A stretch of DNA of 64,000 nucleotides, taken from contig QRFJ01000492.1 in the NCBI GenBank assembly GCA_006176705.1, positions 443,001 through 507,000 on the forward strand. Direction: 5' to 3'. Origin of the DNA: Cocos nucifera (lineage: Eukaryota; Streptophyta; Magnoliopsida; Arecales; Arecaceae). Of the stretch, positions 33,833 through 47,033 are shown piece by piece; position 1 is the stretch's first letter; each line of letters starts with the position of its first letter. Below the pieces are notes generated by a model. That model saw nothing but the letters and a program-made list of their open reading frames with translations, was not told where the DNA came from and searched no databases. The translations under genes and the position numbers were made by a program.

Positions 33833-35656
33833 ATGCCATCTTTCTTAAAAAATAGTTTATTCAAGATAGCGGCATTGGAATGCAGATTAAGCTCGAAGAA
33901 AAAGTCTCACAAGAGCAACGAGCTAAGGACCGAATGGAACCAAATTAGGTTGAGCCAATCTATGCACTACCTCCTCCACCTCGTAGATCGGAAAGAGTTT
34001 TTCGTCCCTATGAGAGGTACTTGGTACTATTTCAGAGGATGTAGAGGAAATGTTCCTCGTAGGTAATGGGGTTCATGGTGATGATCTCAAAATCTATAAC
34101 GAGGCGATATCAGATATCGACTCTGAGAAATGGTTAGAGGCAATGAAGTCAGAAATTGACTCAATGCACTCAAACCAAGTCTGGACCTTGGTAGATCCAC
34201 CAGAAGGTATAGTACCTATTGGGTGTAAATGGATCTACAAGAGAAAGATTGGTGCAGATGGGAATGTGGAGACATTCAAGGCTAGATTAGTGGCAAAAGG
34301 TTATAGTCAACACGAAGGCATTGACTATCAGGATACATTTTCGTGAGTAGCTATGCTAAAATCCATCCGCACATTGCTTGCTGTTGCAGCCTATTTCGAT
34401 TATGAAATATGGCAAATGGATGTAAAAATGGCATTCTTAAATGGATATCTTGAGGAAGATATCTATATGGAATAGTCGCTAGGTTTTACATCCAGTGATG
34501 ATGATCACAAGGTATGCAAGCTGCAAAGGTCCATATATGGACTTAAGCAAGCATCTCGGAGCTGGAATACTCATTTTAATGATGTGATCAAATTATTTGA
34601 TTTTATCAAAAATGAGGAGGAGCCATGTGTCTTCAAAAAGGTTAGTGGGAGCGCTGTTGTCTTCCTCGTATTGTACGTGGATGACATCCTCCTTATTGGG
34701 AATGATATTCTTATGTTGACCACAGTTAAAATATGGTTATCTAAAGAATTCTCCATGAAAGACCTAGGAGAAGCATCCTTTATTCTAGGAATTAAGGTCT
34801 ATAGAGATAGACCAAATAGGATGCTAGGACTTTCATAGAAGATGTACATAGAGGAAGTGCTAAAGAGGTTTAGCATGAAAAACTCTAAGAGGGGTTTAGT
34901 ACCCTTCAGGCATGGCATTCATCTTTTCAAAAAGATGTGCCCTAGCACACCTGAGGAAATAGAATGCATGAGCAAGATCCCTTATGCTTCAGCAATAGGA
35001 AGCCTCAAGTATGCCATGTTATGTACGCGACCTGATATAGCCCATGCTATGAGTGTCACGAGCAGATATTAGTTGAATCTACGTGAAGAACACTAGATTT
35101 CTATGAAATGTATCCTTAAGTACTTAAGAAGAACTAAGGATATGTTACTGGTCTTTGGTAATGGAGAACTCCAATTCCAGAGATATATACAAACTCAAAC
35201 TTTATGTCCAGTGTAGATGATCGAAAGTTGACATCTGGGAGTCTATTTTTATGCAATGGTGGAGCTGTCAGTTGGAAAAGTTCCAAGCAGACGGTGATAG
35301 CAGATTCCACCATAGAAGCAGAATACATCGCTGCATCAAAAGTTGCAAAGGTGGCATTCTAGTACAAAAGGTTTGCCGCAGAGATCGGAGTGATGCCATC
35401 AGATGCCATTCCTCTGTACTGCGACAATAATGGCGCCATAGCCCTTGCTAAAGAGCCGAGGTCTCACAAAAAATCCAAGCACATCGAGCGGCGATGTCAC
35501 CTCATCCGTGATTACCTTGAGAAGGATTACGTCGAGGTCAAAAGAGCCAACTCCGCAGATAATGCGGTGGACCCGCTTATAAAGCCATTGGGCTAGCAGA
35601 AGATCGAAGCCCATATTGAGAAGATGGAACTTAAATTTGTAGCCAATTGGCTTTAG
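33833..35656 (+). pseudogene. B3 reverse transcriptase and RNase H
   Basis: Linker traces from 33833. RT starts at about 34050: SDIDSEKWLEAMKSEIDSMH, GCKWIYKRKIGADGNVETFK. An in-frame TGA at about 34344 and a TAG in YMEQ (near 34470) interrupt it. QMDVKMAFLNGYLEEDIYME keeps the motif-A Asp and YVDD is at 34674-34685. RT ends MYIEEVLKRFSMKNSKRG. RNase H is at about 35140-35596 (VSWKSSKQTVIADST, YCDNNGAIALAKEPRS, HIERRCHLIRDYLEKDYVEV). The final stop TAG abuts the PPT. Confidence 0.92.
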
Positions 35657-35670
35657 GTCAAGTGGGAGTT
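35657..35670 (+). promoter_or_regulatory. B3 polypurine tract
   Basis: GTCAAGTGGGAGTT immediately before the 3' LTR. It primes plus-strand synthesis. Confidence 0.87.
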
Positions 35671-37947
35671 TGTTAGATAGGTGTACCCTAGAAGCCAAAA
35701 TTGGCTGACATTTGTAATACACTTCTAAGGGCAAAATTATAATTTTGACTATAAATAATAAAATGGATTATTTTCTATCACATAGTATTTAGTATCTATG
35801 ATACATCCCTTGAGTTAATGATAATGATAATTCTCATTTTCAAGAGTTGAAAATTTAAGACAAGAATTTTCATTATTAACTCATAAAATGCTCCTGACCG
35901 TAGGATCATCATGAGGATGGTGATTGATCCAGAAGGTTAGTGTACAATCATTTCTTTATAGTAGATGAGTCTTGAGTCTATGGTGTAGAGACACCGGAGT
36001 GAGAGTATAGGTACTCGTTAGAGAACGAGGGCACTGAGCGTGACCACCTCGAGTAGTCATAAGGAAGTCTACCTTCTCATCGATGACTGACTCGAAGCTA
36101 CAGTGGTGTGTCTGGTTCTTTGACCTGAGGTGCATCGGTAGTTCACCTTGAGGGTGTTATAGTTTGACTACACCATGACTCGGTCTCCTAGCCATTCGGA
36201 ACCCTGAGGTGTATGTTGGCTATAGCATGTTTATTATAGGAATTGGATTGCACCAAGATGGAATCTATCTACCTCGGTGGATGAGAAGCAGCCCTATGAT
36301 GATTATGAGAATCAAGTCCATAAGCCCATGGCCATGGCAGAGAGTGAAATAATAGAAAGAGTTTCTATTAAGGTTTTTACATCGGACTTGAATCAAATGA
36401 TTAAATCATATGATAGAAATTAGGGTTTGACGAGTTCACCTTAACCCTAATCTGATCGGTGCTCAAGATGGAAGAACTTAATCACACAAATGCTGCACCG
36501 AGAGGTTCATTTTCAGTTTTGATGGGTTGTCACCATATACTGCTAGGTGTCACTGGTGAATTTTGGAAGCTATTAGAATGATTTAGATGATCGATCATTC
36601 TAATTGTCTGAATCAGAAGAGTTCTGATTCATCAAAAAAAGTTTTGATGATGTCGATAATGGAGATCACGACATATCCCATTACCATACAGAACTGAACC
36701 TAACTGTATCACACAAACAAGGGTTTGGATCTGGATATCATTAATTGGACTAACCTAGTTCAATTGATTTGAATTAGATTCAATTAGGTTCAAGGAAATC
36801 ATGCTAGCACACGATTGAGCCTAGCATTCTCCTTTTTCTATCATTATAAGTTGTCTCGATTGAGCCAAATATGTTTGTACTCACTCAGATACCTTTACCT
36901 TGTTTGACTGGATCTTGTCCAGGTCAGAAAAGGATTGTCTTAATTTATGAGATAAGTTTCAGACAATACCTGCCATTTTCCGTCACCTGCTAGTTCTTGT
37001 CCTTCGAATTTGGTCAAACATTGACCTTTGACCCTTGGACATCTGCCCATGTGTCATGCACTTATTGGAGAGCAGATGGGACTTGTCCCCTCACTAAAAT
37101 TTGGAAAAGAGGGGGTGCATGCTTAGGATGGCGTGCGTCCATGGATAGGGGTGCCTGGAGTCCCATACGAATGCAACTCCAGGTTGCATCTTGGATTCAA
37201 ACTAGGTGATCCTCACCTATAGACTTTGACCAGTCTTAGGCGCCACCTAAGGATGAATCTATGGGTCTCTCATCTAATTGGATCAGATGATGTCATCCCA
37301 CCAATCAGATTTATATCTGATTGCATAAAGCAACATGATTGGCCAGGGTGATGCAGCACTGCATGGCGCAGCAGGGTCTATAAATAAACCCTATCTGCGC
37401 CCACTTTTATGAGAACTTTCTCCTAGCCAATGCCCTAAGGTTGCCTCTCTCCCTCCTCCATGCCATCTTTTGATCATCTCTCTCCTCTCCATGCCCAAGG
37501 AAGTTGGGCCTTCGATTTGGTGTGATCCAGGTAAGAAAAGGCTAACGATAAAGGAAGAAGGCAACACTGCTGTAGAGACGACAACAGATCTTCGAAAGAA
37601 GTTTCGAAGATCCTCCAAATCAGATCCAGATCTAATTTTTGGAGACATGATAAAGAAGAAGATCTTCAGATCCAGTCTGAGTGGATACCAATAGAGGCCA
37701 GGCGCTTGCATGGCTAGATCCAGAACCTCAGGCTATCAGTAGATCATCAACGAATAATCGGATTACCCATATCAAGGTAAAACTAATTTAGATTTAATTT
37801 AATTTAATTTTTTTATCTATTAGATCATAAAATTATATCTAAAAAATGATAGATCTGATTTGGATCTAAGAGAAAATTTTTGAAATATGCTTGTTGATCC
37901 AATCAGATTTGAACAAACATGATCCAAAAAATCAGGATTCTCCTCCA
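35671..37947 (+). repeat. B3 3' LTR (2277 bp)
   Basis: TGTTAGATAGG… to …CTCCTCCA. Collinear with the 5' LTR. Its palindrome is reduced to 8-bp arms (CCTGGAGT 37154-37161, ACTCCAGG 37176-37183). The TATA box lies near 37379. The post-TATA ORF recurs (to 37694) with substitutions. Confidence 0.93.
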
Positions 37948-37952
37948 TCAGT

Positions 37953-38972
37953 TTCATATGGTAATGAGACATGTCATGATCTCTATCATCGACATCATCG
38001 AAACACCTTTTGATGGATCCAAACTTTTTTGATTCATACAATTAGAATAATCGATCATTTAAATTATTCTAATTGCTCCCAAAATCCATTAGTGACACCT
38101 AGCAGTATATAGTGGCAACCCATCAGAACCGAAAGCAAACCTCTTGATGATGCTACCTGTGTGATTAGGTTCTTCTATCTTGAGCCCCGACTGGATTAGG
38201 GTTAAGGTGAACTCGTCAAACCTAATATCCATCATATAAATTAATTATTCGATTCGAATCTAATATGAAATTCTAATAGAAACTCTTTCTATCATCTTTA
38301 CTCTGCCATGGCCATGGACTTATAGACTCAATCTCATGATTATCATAGGGCTACTCCTCATCTACCGAGGTAGATAGATCCCCTATTAGTGTAATCCAAT
38401 TCCTATAATGAACATGCTATAGCCAACATATACCTCAGGATTTCGAATGGCTAGGATATCGAGTTATAGTGTAGTCAAACTATAACACCCTTAAGGTGAA
38501 CTGTCGATGCACCTCAAGTCAAAGAACTAGATACACCACTGCAGCATCAAGACAGTTATCGACGAGAAGGTAGACTTTCTTATGACTGCTCGAGGTGGTC
38601 ATGCTCAATGCCCTCATTCTTTAATGAGTACCTATACTCTCGCTCCGATGTCTCCACATCATAGACTCAAGATACATCTATCCTAAAAAAGCGATCGTAC
38701 ACTAACCTTCTGGATCGATCACCATCCTCATGATGATTTTATGGTTGAGAGCTATTTATGAGTTAATTATGAAAACTCATGTCTCAAATTTTTAACTCTT
38801 GAAAATATGAATTGTCATTTCAATTGACTAAAAGGATGTATCGCAGGCACTTTAAATACATATTATGATAGAAAATAATTCTTTTATTATTTATAGTCAA
38901 AATTATAAAATTGCCCTTAGAAGTGTATTACAAGTGTTTAGCTAATCTGGCTTCTAAGGCACACATCTAACA
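37953..38972 (-). repeat. B2 3' LTR, second piece
   Basis: Resumes after the right target-duplication copy TCAGT (37948-37952). Collinear with 10630-11657 of B1. It ends …CATCTAACA at 38972, followed by the PPT. Confidence 0.9.
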
Positions 38973-40700
38973 AACTCCCACTTAACCTAAAGCCAATTGG
39001 CTACAAATCTAAGTCCCATCTTCTGAAGGTGGGCTTCGATCTTCTGCTGGCTCAATGGCTTTGTCAACGGGTCAGCCGTATTGTCTGAGTGTGAACTCTC
39101 TTGATCTCAACGTATTTTTTCTCGAGATAATCACAGATGAGGTCGTATCGCCACTCGATGTACTTGAATTTCTGGAAAGACCTCGGCTCCTTAGCTAGGG
39201 CTATGGCGCCATTATTGTCGTAGTATAGAGGAACGACAACTGATGGCATCACTTCGAGCTCTGCGGCAAACTTCTTATACCAGAATGCCTCTTTTGTAGC
39301 TTCCAACATAGTGATGTACTCTACTTTCATGGTAGAGTCTGCTATCACCGTCTGCTTAGAACTCTTCCAACTAACAGCTCAACCATTACAAATAAATAGA
39401 CTTCCAGATGTCGACTTTTGATCATCTATGTCGGACATGAAATCCGAGTCTGTATACCCCTGGACCTGGAGTTCTTCATTACCAAGGACTAGAAACATAT
39501 CCTTAGTCCTTCTCAAGTACTTAAGGATATATTTTATAGAAGTTCGGTGCTTTTTGCCTAGATTTGACTGATACCTGCTCGTGATACTCAGCATGGGCAA
39601 TATCAGATCGCGTACATAGCATGGCATACATGAGGCTCCCTAGTGCTGAAGCATAAGGAATCTTGCTCATGCATTCAATCTCCTCAAGTGTGCTAAGGCA
39701 CATCTTCTTGGAGAGATGAATGCCATGTTTAAAGGGTACTAAACCCCTCTTGGAGTTTTTCATACCAAACCTCTTCAACACCTCCTCTATATACATTTTT
39801 TATGAGAGACCTAGCAACCTATTCAGTTTATCCTTATAGACCTTAATTTTCATAATAAAGGATGCCTCTCCTAGATCTTTCATAGAGAACTCCTTAAACA
39901 ACCATATTTTGACTATAGTCAACATAGGAATATCATTTCCAATTAGAAGGATGTCATCCATATCAGTGCGAGAAAGACAACAGTGCTCCCACTGACTTTT
40001 TTGAAAACACGGCTCTTTCTCATTCTTGATGAATCCAAATGATTTGATTATATCATTGAAATGAGCATTCCAGCTCCAAGATGCTTGCTTAAGTCCATAT
40101 ATGGATCTTTGTAGCTTGCATACCTTGTGATCATTATCACTGAATGTGAAACCTAGCGGCTGTTCCATATAGATATCTTTCTGAAGATATCCATTTAAGA
40201 ATACCATTTTTATGTCCATCTGCTATATTTCATAATCGAAATAGACTACAGCAGCAAGCAATGTGTGGATGGATTTGAGCATAGCTACTGGCGAAAAGGT
40301 ATCCTGATAGTCAATGCCTTCGTGCTGACTATACCCTTTTGCTACGAGCCTTGCTTTAAATATCTCTACATTTCCATCAGTACCTATCTTTCTCTTGAAG
40401 ATTCATTTACACCCAATAGGTACTATACCTTCAGGTGGATCTACCAAGATCCAGACTTGGTTCAAATGCATTGAGTCAATTTCTGACCTCATTGCCTTTA
40501 ACCATTTCTCGAAGTCGGTATCTGATATCACCTCATCATAGATTTTAGGATCATCGCCATGAACCCCATTTTCTGTGAGGAATATTTTCTCTACGTCTTC
40601 TGATATAGTACCTAAGTATCTTTTAGGAGGATGAAAAATTTTATTTGATTTATGGGTGGAGGAGATAGTGTCTGGGTTGGTTCAATCTAATTGGATTTCA
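38973..40700 (-). pseudogene. B2 RT and RNase H (with PPT)
   Basis: The PPT is at 38973-38987 (minus strand GGTTAAGTGGGAGTT). RNase H at 39064-39348 has STMKVEYITMLEATKEAFWY and YYDNNGAIALAKEPRSFQ. RT is at 39379-40219 in several frames: MDIKMVFLNGYLQKDIYM (motif-A Asp kept) and YGLKQASWSWNAHFNDI. The YVDD block is damaged (MDDILLIGND after a local disruption). The RT start at about 40280-40560 is visible but broken. This is the most decayed family-B RT. Confidence 0.88.
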
Positions 40701-41570
40701 TAGGTTCTTTAGCTCATTTTTCATCGGAGACTTTCTCCTCAAGTTAAATCTATCTTTTGATGCTACCATCTTGAATAAACTATTTTTTAAGAAAGATGCC
40801 ATGTCGACTCATAATCATATTGTGATCTTCCGAGAGATAGAAATAATATCCTAATGACTCTTTAGGATATCCAATAAACCAAGTTCTAAAGGATCTAGAC
40901 TCTAATTTGTCTGCCTGTTGTCTCTTGACATGGGCCGAACAATCCCAAATTTTGAGATGACTCAGACTTGGATTCTTACCATGCCATATCTCATACGGTG
41001 TGGTAGGAACGATCTTAGAGGAAATCCTATTCGGTAAATATGCAGCGATCATTAGACTATGTCTCCAAAAAAACACAAAAAGGTTCGTGAAACTCATCAT
41101 GGATCAGACTATATCTAATAGGGTCCGATTTCTCCATTCTGAAATTCTGTTGAGTTGAGACATTCAAGGTGAAGTCCATTAAGAGACTATGCCATTATCC
41201 TTGAGATAATCTAAAAATTTCTGACTAAGGTATTCGCCTCCTCGATCTAATTGAAGAATCTTAATGGATTTTCTTGTTTATTTTTTACTTCGAGTTTGAA
41301 TTTCTTGAACTTTTCAAAAGCTTCAGACTTATGTTGCATCAAATACACATATCCATACCGAGATAAATTATCGATAAAAGTGATGAAATAGACATAATTG
41401 CTCCTGACTGGCACATCAAATGGGCTGCATATATCGGTATATATTAGGGCAAGCAGGTCTGTGACCCTTTCCTCATGTCCTACAAAATTTTTTAATTTGT
41501 TAATCCTATCTTCAGCTATATGACCAAGCCTAAGGTGTCATAGATACCTATCATTTATACTATCCCTAGG
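40701..41570 (-). pseudogene. B2 integrase
   Basis: The C-terminal half is readable at 40780-41100 (MMSFTNLFVFFWRHSLMIAA, PYEIWHGKNPSLSHLKIWD, GYPKESLGYYFY). The core at 41100-41500 is in fragments, and about 45 codons between the pre-integrase block and the core, including the CESC block, are missing: 41481-41500 joins FVGHE directly to INKL. The pre-integrase block has a stop at Trp (RYL, stop, HLRLGH). Confidence 0.82.
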
Positions 41571-42890
41571 TTGCTTTGATCCTATTGCATTCACATTTTG
41601 CTCGATATTGAAAATAGAAACATCAATATGTAAATGATAGAGACCATTTATAAGAAAACCACTTGTAATTTTATTTCTTTCATAAAAAATATTATAATGG
41701 CCCTTAAGAAAATTAATTACATAGTCTTCTTATACTAAACATGAAACAAAAATCAAATTTCTACTTACTGTAGGTACATAAAAATAATTTTTAAAAATTA
41801 GATCTAATCTAGATGATAATCATAGAGGGTAGGTTCCCACGATCGCAATAGCAACACTTGCTCCATTTTTTATGTGTAGGATCATCTCACCATCCCTCAG
41901 CCTCCTGCTATCCTTAAAATCCTGCATAGAAGTACACAAGTGAGCACTAGAACTAGGGTCAGGCATCCAACTGGATGTAGAAGAAATCATAAAATTAGAT
42001 TCTATGACAAGCATACCTCCAGAAGGACCTGCCTCCTTGTTCTTCAGGCTGGCCAGGTACAAAGGACAGTTATGCTTCTAATGGCCGTCAGTATTGCAAT
42101 AAAAATATTTTTTCTTATCAGCCTTCTTTTTCAGCTCTGCCTTCTTCTTCTTCCCACCATCCACCTTCTACTTCTTCAAGGACTTCTTCTTCTTTCCAAA
42201 AACTTCTCTTGGAAGAAGTTCGCTCCACAGCAAGTACTAAGCTTTTAGAATCTTTCATAGAAAGCTCAGCAGTAACCAGCATGTTCTTGAGTTTAGCCAA
42301 GGTATTTTGAAGTTTATGCATATGATAGTTCATGATGAACTGTCCATACGCATCAATCAAGGATTGCAGAATTATTTCAATCTGCAGATTCTGATCTAAC
42401 TTGACACCAAGCTTCTCAAGCTCTTTTAAGTCTTTGATCATCATCAGACAATGATCTTGGACCGACTGCCCATCATGCATCTGAGCCTTGAACAGTCTCT
42501 TGGTGACTTGATATTTGGCTGCATGACTCTATTCACCAAACAACTCTTATAGGTGAGCCAACATTTGGTGGCTAGTCTTAATGTCTTCATATTGGTGCTA
42601 GAGGTCATCAAACATCGAGCTCAATATATAATACCTGACTTTGTTATCTTCATTCATCCACTTCTTAATTGATCAACAGATGGAAGGGCTGGTAAGGTGG
42701 GAGGATCCTGTTCCAACACATGAGTCAAATTCTTGAAATCCAAAATAATTTTAAAGTTCCAAAACCAATCCTTGTAGTTGGGTTTGGTCAGTCAATGGAT
42801 ATCTAGGATACGGGCTAGTGGGTTAGATGCACACATCTTCCTAGTGGGTTAGATGCACACATCTACCTATAGAGAGTCAAAATTTTTAAT
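41571..42890 (-). pseudogene. B2 gag and protease
   Basis: Protease at 41820-42062 has SSWMPDPSSSAHLCTSMQ, where DSG is DPS. At the protease/integrase boundary this copy has CAA (41571-41573) where B1, B3 and B4 have TGA. The gag knuckle is KKYFYCNTDGH, a stop, then KHNC, with Tyr at 42105-42107. The gag domain at 42118-42480 has MHDGQSVQDHCLMMIKDLKE and MLVTAELSMKDS. The N-terminal part reaches about 42880, with a 27-bp tandem duplication (about 42816-42869) that is absent from B3. Confidence 0.85.
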
Positions 42891-44739
42891 TAGATTTTAT
42901 AATTAGATTTAATCAATTAATTTAAAAATTTTATTTTTAAATAAATTAGGCTTCCACTGTTTACTCGGATCCCTATACTCTCTTGATAGAGATGCAAAAA
43001 TCTTCATGATCATTGATTTCTAGTGGATGGTGCGGTCCCACCGATTGGTTCATCACCTCACCTAATAGTTATTGGTGATGGGTCAATTGATGAGTAGATA
43101 ACTCTTGTCCAATAATTCTCTAATCATGGTGCACGTAAACTTAGTCTCTAATTTATGAATCTCATCGTGTCTGGAATATTGATCTATTTCTTAGTTAAGT
43201 CAGACCCACCATTTGTAGGAATTAGATTCTTAATTGGATCCCTCACCATATTCAAAATATTGAGCCCAACCCATCCTCCAACCCATAGCATCAAATACCT
43301 AATAGATATGGTTGCATCTTTTCAGTGCAACTGAACTACTGTATCCAGTCGAGAATAATCAACCCTAAGAAGGGCCCGCATATCTACAATAGTGGAAGAC
43401 CTTAGACTTAATATTTTCTTAGAAAGATTTAATTTAGGTCTCTTTAAACTTGACTTGACTTAGTCATAACAATTATGACTAACCTAGTGGCATGGGTTGG
43501 CTCAAATTGTTAGCCACCTCAAATTAAAACTAGATCGACACAAATGGCCAGGTGAGTGAGATCGATGGAAGAGATATGTCATTAACTCGATAAGAATGCA
43601 TTCAGGTCGAGTAGCTTCCAATTAAAAAATCAATCGATCATATCTGCCAGACTTATCTTAGACACTAAATTATCGAATCAGAACCAATCGGGTTAGTCTA
43701 CAATCTAGGGTCAAATCATGGAGCCAAATTAGGTCTTTACTTGATCGAGTCATATCTCAATGTGATTCAATCTTGATCCAAACTTAATCCTATTAGGTTG
43801 GTCAAATCTAAGCTTTCTTTGATCCTACTAACCAACTCTTGATTCAGTTTGATCAACCGCTAGACCTAATTGAGCTTCCTAAGCCCAAACCCAATTTTAT
43901 TAATATATCTTAGATCTGAAAATTCATAATTTTTAGATCTAATTAATTTCATAATCTTAATTTTTAATTAAGTTTTGATTTCAAGAAAAAAATATGTAAT
44001 AAAATTTTAGGGTTTCAAGATCTAGGGTTTTGCAAAAAAATAACTTTTTGATTTCTAATTAAAAATGAACGCGCAGTACCTCTACACATCATAAGAACAT
44101 ACCATCGAATAAGAAGAGAAGGCCTATAAATCCTACTTTATTCTTATGATCGGACGGCCAAGTGGAACGCCTTAATCAGAAATATAATTTCTACTACAAA
44201 ACTAGTTAGATCATATATCACATATACAAAAGATCTAACCTATACATATTTTGCATACATCTCATGTATCATAAGTCAATCAATCATGCATACTTTTAGA
44301 TCTGAAATATCACATATTAAATCTAAAAAATAAAATTTTAAACTTGATCATATCAAAAATAAAACTATTCTAGATATTTTATAGAACTATTCTATAACTA
44401 GTCTAAGCATGCATCTTTCATATCTCATATGAATAAAAAAAATTAAAAATTTTATTTTTTATTTTTTAGATCTGATTATAATAACATAAAAAATAGAAAT
44501 AAATTAAATCTAAATTATATTTTAATTAATTTAATAATATAATTATACTAGACTATACATAGAACTATTCTATTCCTAGTCTAGTCATACATCTCATACA
44601 TTATAGATCTAAATCATAAAATTTTTAATTTTTTAATTTTAGATCTAATCATATCTGATGTGACATCTAAAATTTTTTAATATTAAATCATAAATAAAAA
44701 TTAAATTAGATCTAAAATAGATCTGATGAACTGTCAATC
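42891..44739 (-). other. B2 untranslated leader (about 1.85 kb)
   Basis: Collinear with the B3 leader (29865-31698). AT-rich, no coding feature. It contains the conserved hairpin (44051-44183). Confidence 0.75.
44051..44183. repeat. Leader hairpin of B2
   Basis: Same structure and span as in B3. The outer arms (ATTTCTAATTAA from 44051, TTAATCAGAAAT to 44183) carry a mismatch. The inner arms ATCATAAGAA (44089-44098) and TTCTTATGAT (44141-44150) are perfect. Confidence 0.8.
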
Positions 44740-44752
44740 TAGCTCGATACCA
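44740..44752 (-). promoter_or_regulatory. B2 primer-binding site
   Basis: The minus strand reads TGGTATCGAGCTA, two bases after the LTR end. Compared with B3 it lacks one base in the AGAGC part. Confidence 0.75.
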
Positions 44753-44754
44753 GT

Positions 44755-47033
44755 TGAAGAAAAAACCCTATTTTTCTTGCATAGGATCATTCTGATTAGA
44801 TCTGAAGAAATATTTCAAAAAAAAAAAATTTATGATCCTAATCAAATTTGAGATATCTCGAATCTAATCCTAAAGATCTATTATTATATAATAAAATAAA
44901 ATTAAATCTAATTTAATTTTATACCTGGTATTTGGATAATCAGATTATCCTGTGATGATCCTGAATGATCCTGAGATTCTTGAAGGAGCCACACACATGC
45001 CTGGCCTCTACCGGTGTTCACTCAGACTGGATTAGGAGGTCTTCTACTTCTGAATATCTCTTCAAAAATGAGATCTGGATCTGATCTTGAAGTTCTTTAA
45101 AACTTCTTTTGAAGAAGCAATGATCATCTCTTTCAGTAGTGCTGCCTTCTTCCTGATTTGTGCACCTTTCTTCCTTGGATTGCACTTGAACACATGCCCA
45201 ACTCCTTTGGGCATGGAGAGGAGAGATGGAGAATCAGAGGGAAGCATGGAATAGAGGGCAGCCCTATGGCATAGTGAAAAGAAAAGGCTCTCTAACCCTA
45301 GGCGTAGACAGTGTTTAAATAGACCCTACTGCGCCATGCAGTGCCACATTATCCTAGCCAATCAGAGGCCTTCATTCAATTAGATTTAAATCTGATTATT
45401 GGGATGATATCATCTGATCCAATCAGATAAGAATCCTTAACAAATCCTAATAGATGGAGCCAACACTAGATAAACCCAAAAGTCTTTGGTGCCTGGGTGT
45501 TCGAATCCATCATGAAATCCTGGAGTCCCATCTGTATGGGACTCCATCTCTTATCCACATGGGGTTCATGCCTAGGGTGGCATGCATCCTCTCTCTTGCC
45601 TCTTTTAGTAGGGGGACAAGAGCCCCAAGTGCTCTCCTATAGGCACATGACACATGGCCCTATGTCCAAGTGTCCAGGGTCAACTGTGACCTATGTCCAG
45701 AAATAGGAATTAGCAGGTGATAGAATTGGTAAGTATTATCTTAAGTCCATCTAATGAATTAAGATAACTCTTTTCTAATCTAGACAAACTCCAATCAGAC
45801 TAAGATAAGGTTGCTAAGTGAGTCCAAACAAATTTGGCTCAGCCGAGATGAAACAAAATGATTACAAAAGGAGAAGAATGTTAGGCTCAATCATGTGCTA
45901 GCACGATTTTCTTGAACCTAATTGGATCTAATCCAAATCAATTAAATTGGGTTAGTCTAATTGATGACATCCAAACCCAAACTCTTGTTTGTGTGATCTA
46001 GTTAGGTTCAGTTCCGTATGATAATGAGATATGTCGCAATCTGTATCATCGACATCATCGAAACATCTTTCGATGGACCAGAACTTTTTTGATTCATATA
46101 ATTAGAATGATCAATCATCTAAATTATTCAAATTACTCTCAAAATCCATCAGTGATATCTAGCAGTATATGGTGGCAACCCATCAAAATCGAAAGCAAAC
46201 CTCTTAGTGTAGCTACCTGTGTGATTGGATTCTTTTATCTTGAGCCTCGATTGGATTAGGGTTAAGATGAACTCGTCAAACCCAATATCCATCATATGAA
46301 TTAATCATTCAATTTCAGTCCAATATAAAACTCTAATAGAAACTCTTTCTATCATCTTCACTCTGCCATGACCATGGGCTTATGGACTTGATTCTCATAG
46401 TTATCATAGGATTGCTCCTCATCTACTGAGGTAGATAGATCCCCTATTGGTGCAATCCAATTCCTATGATGAACATGCTATAGCCAACATACACTTCAGG
46501 ATTCTGAATAGCTAGGATATCGAGTTATGGTATAGTCAAACTATAACACTCTCATGATGAACTATCGATGCACCTCAGGTCAAAGAACCAGACATACCAC
46601 TACAGCATCGAGCCAGTCATTGACGAGAATGTAGACTTTCTTATGATTGCTCGAGATGGTCATGCTCAGTGCCCTCATTCTCTAACAAGTACTTATACTT
46701 TTGCTCCGGTGTCTTCATACCATAGACTCAAGATACATCTATCTTAAGAAAGCGATCGTACACCAGCCATCTAGATCGATCACCATCCTCGTGATGATCC
46801 TATGGTTGGAGCTGTTTATGAGTTAATTATGAAAATTCATATCTCAAATTTTCAACTCTTGAAAATATGAATTGTCATTACCATTAACTCAAAGAATGTA
46901 TCACAGACACTTTAAATACATACTATGATAGAAAATAATTATTTTATTAATTTATAGTTAAAATTATAAAATTATCCTTAGAAGTGTATTACAAGTGTTT
47001 GGCCAATCTGACTTTTAGGGCACACATCTTACA
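44755..47033 (-). repeat. B2 5' LTR (2279 bp)
   Basis: Plus-strand TGAAGAAAAAACC… to …CATCTTACA, with one change from the family end TAACA. The U3 palindrome is at 45522-45545 (10-bp arms, 4-base centre). The TATA site is weakened to TATTTAAAC near 45314-45321. The right flank AGAAT is the target duplication. Confidence 0.9.

Larger units (their letters stand above)
27564..37947 (+). mobile_element. Copia element B3 (10,384 bp, structurally complete)
   Basis: The only plus-strand family-B copy and the most complete one. It has 5' LTR 27564-29846, PBS, 1.8-kb leader, gag, protease, integrase, RT, RNase H, PPT and 3' LTR 35671-37947. The target duplication is TTAGT (27559-27563) and TCAGT (37948-37952), one mismatch, inside the B2 3' LTR. 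Uninterrupted copies of that LTR site (10610, 46009, 59273) confirm the insertion point. The LTRs differ at roughly 5% in the first 300 bp by eye. Stops and frameshifts make it non-autonomous. Confidence 0.93.
26300..47033 (-). mobile_element. Copia element B2 (near full length, split by B3)
   Basis: Family-B element with both LTRs, PPT, complete set of coding remnants, leader, hairpin and PBS. Leaving out the inserted B3 and one target copy, it is about 10.35 kb, matching B3 (10.38 kb). The flanks are AAAAT (26295-26299) and AGAAT (47034-47038), a 5-bp target duplication with one mismatch. By eye the two LTRs differ at about one site in ten in the first 230 bp, clearly more than the B3 pair, as expected for the host of a nested insertion. 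Coding is heavily decayed. Confidence 0.9.
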
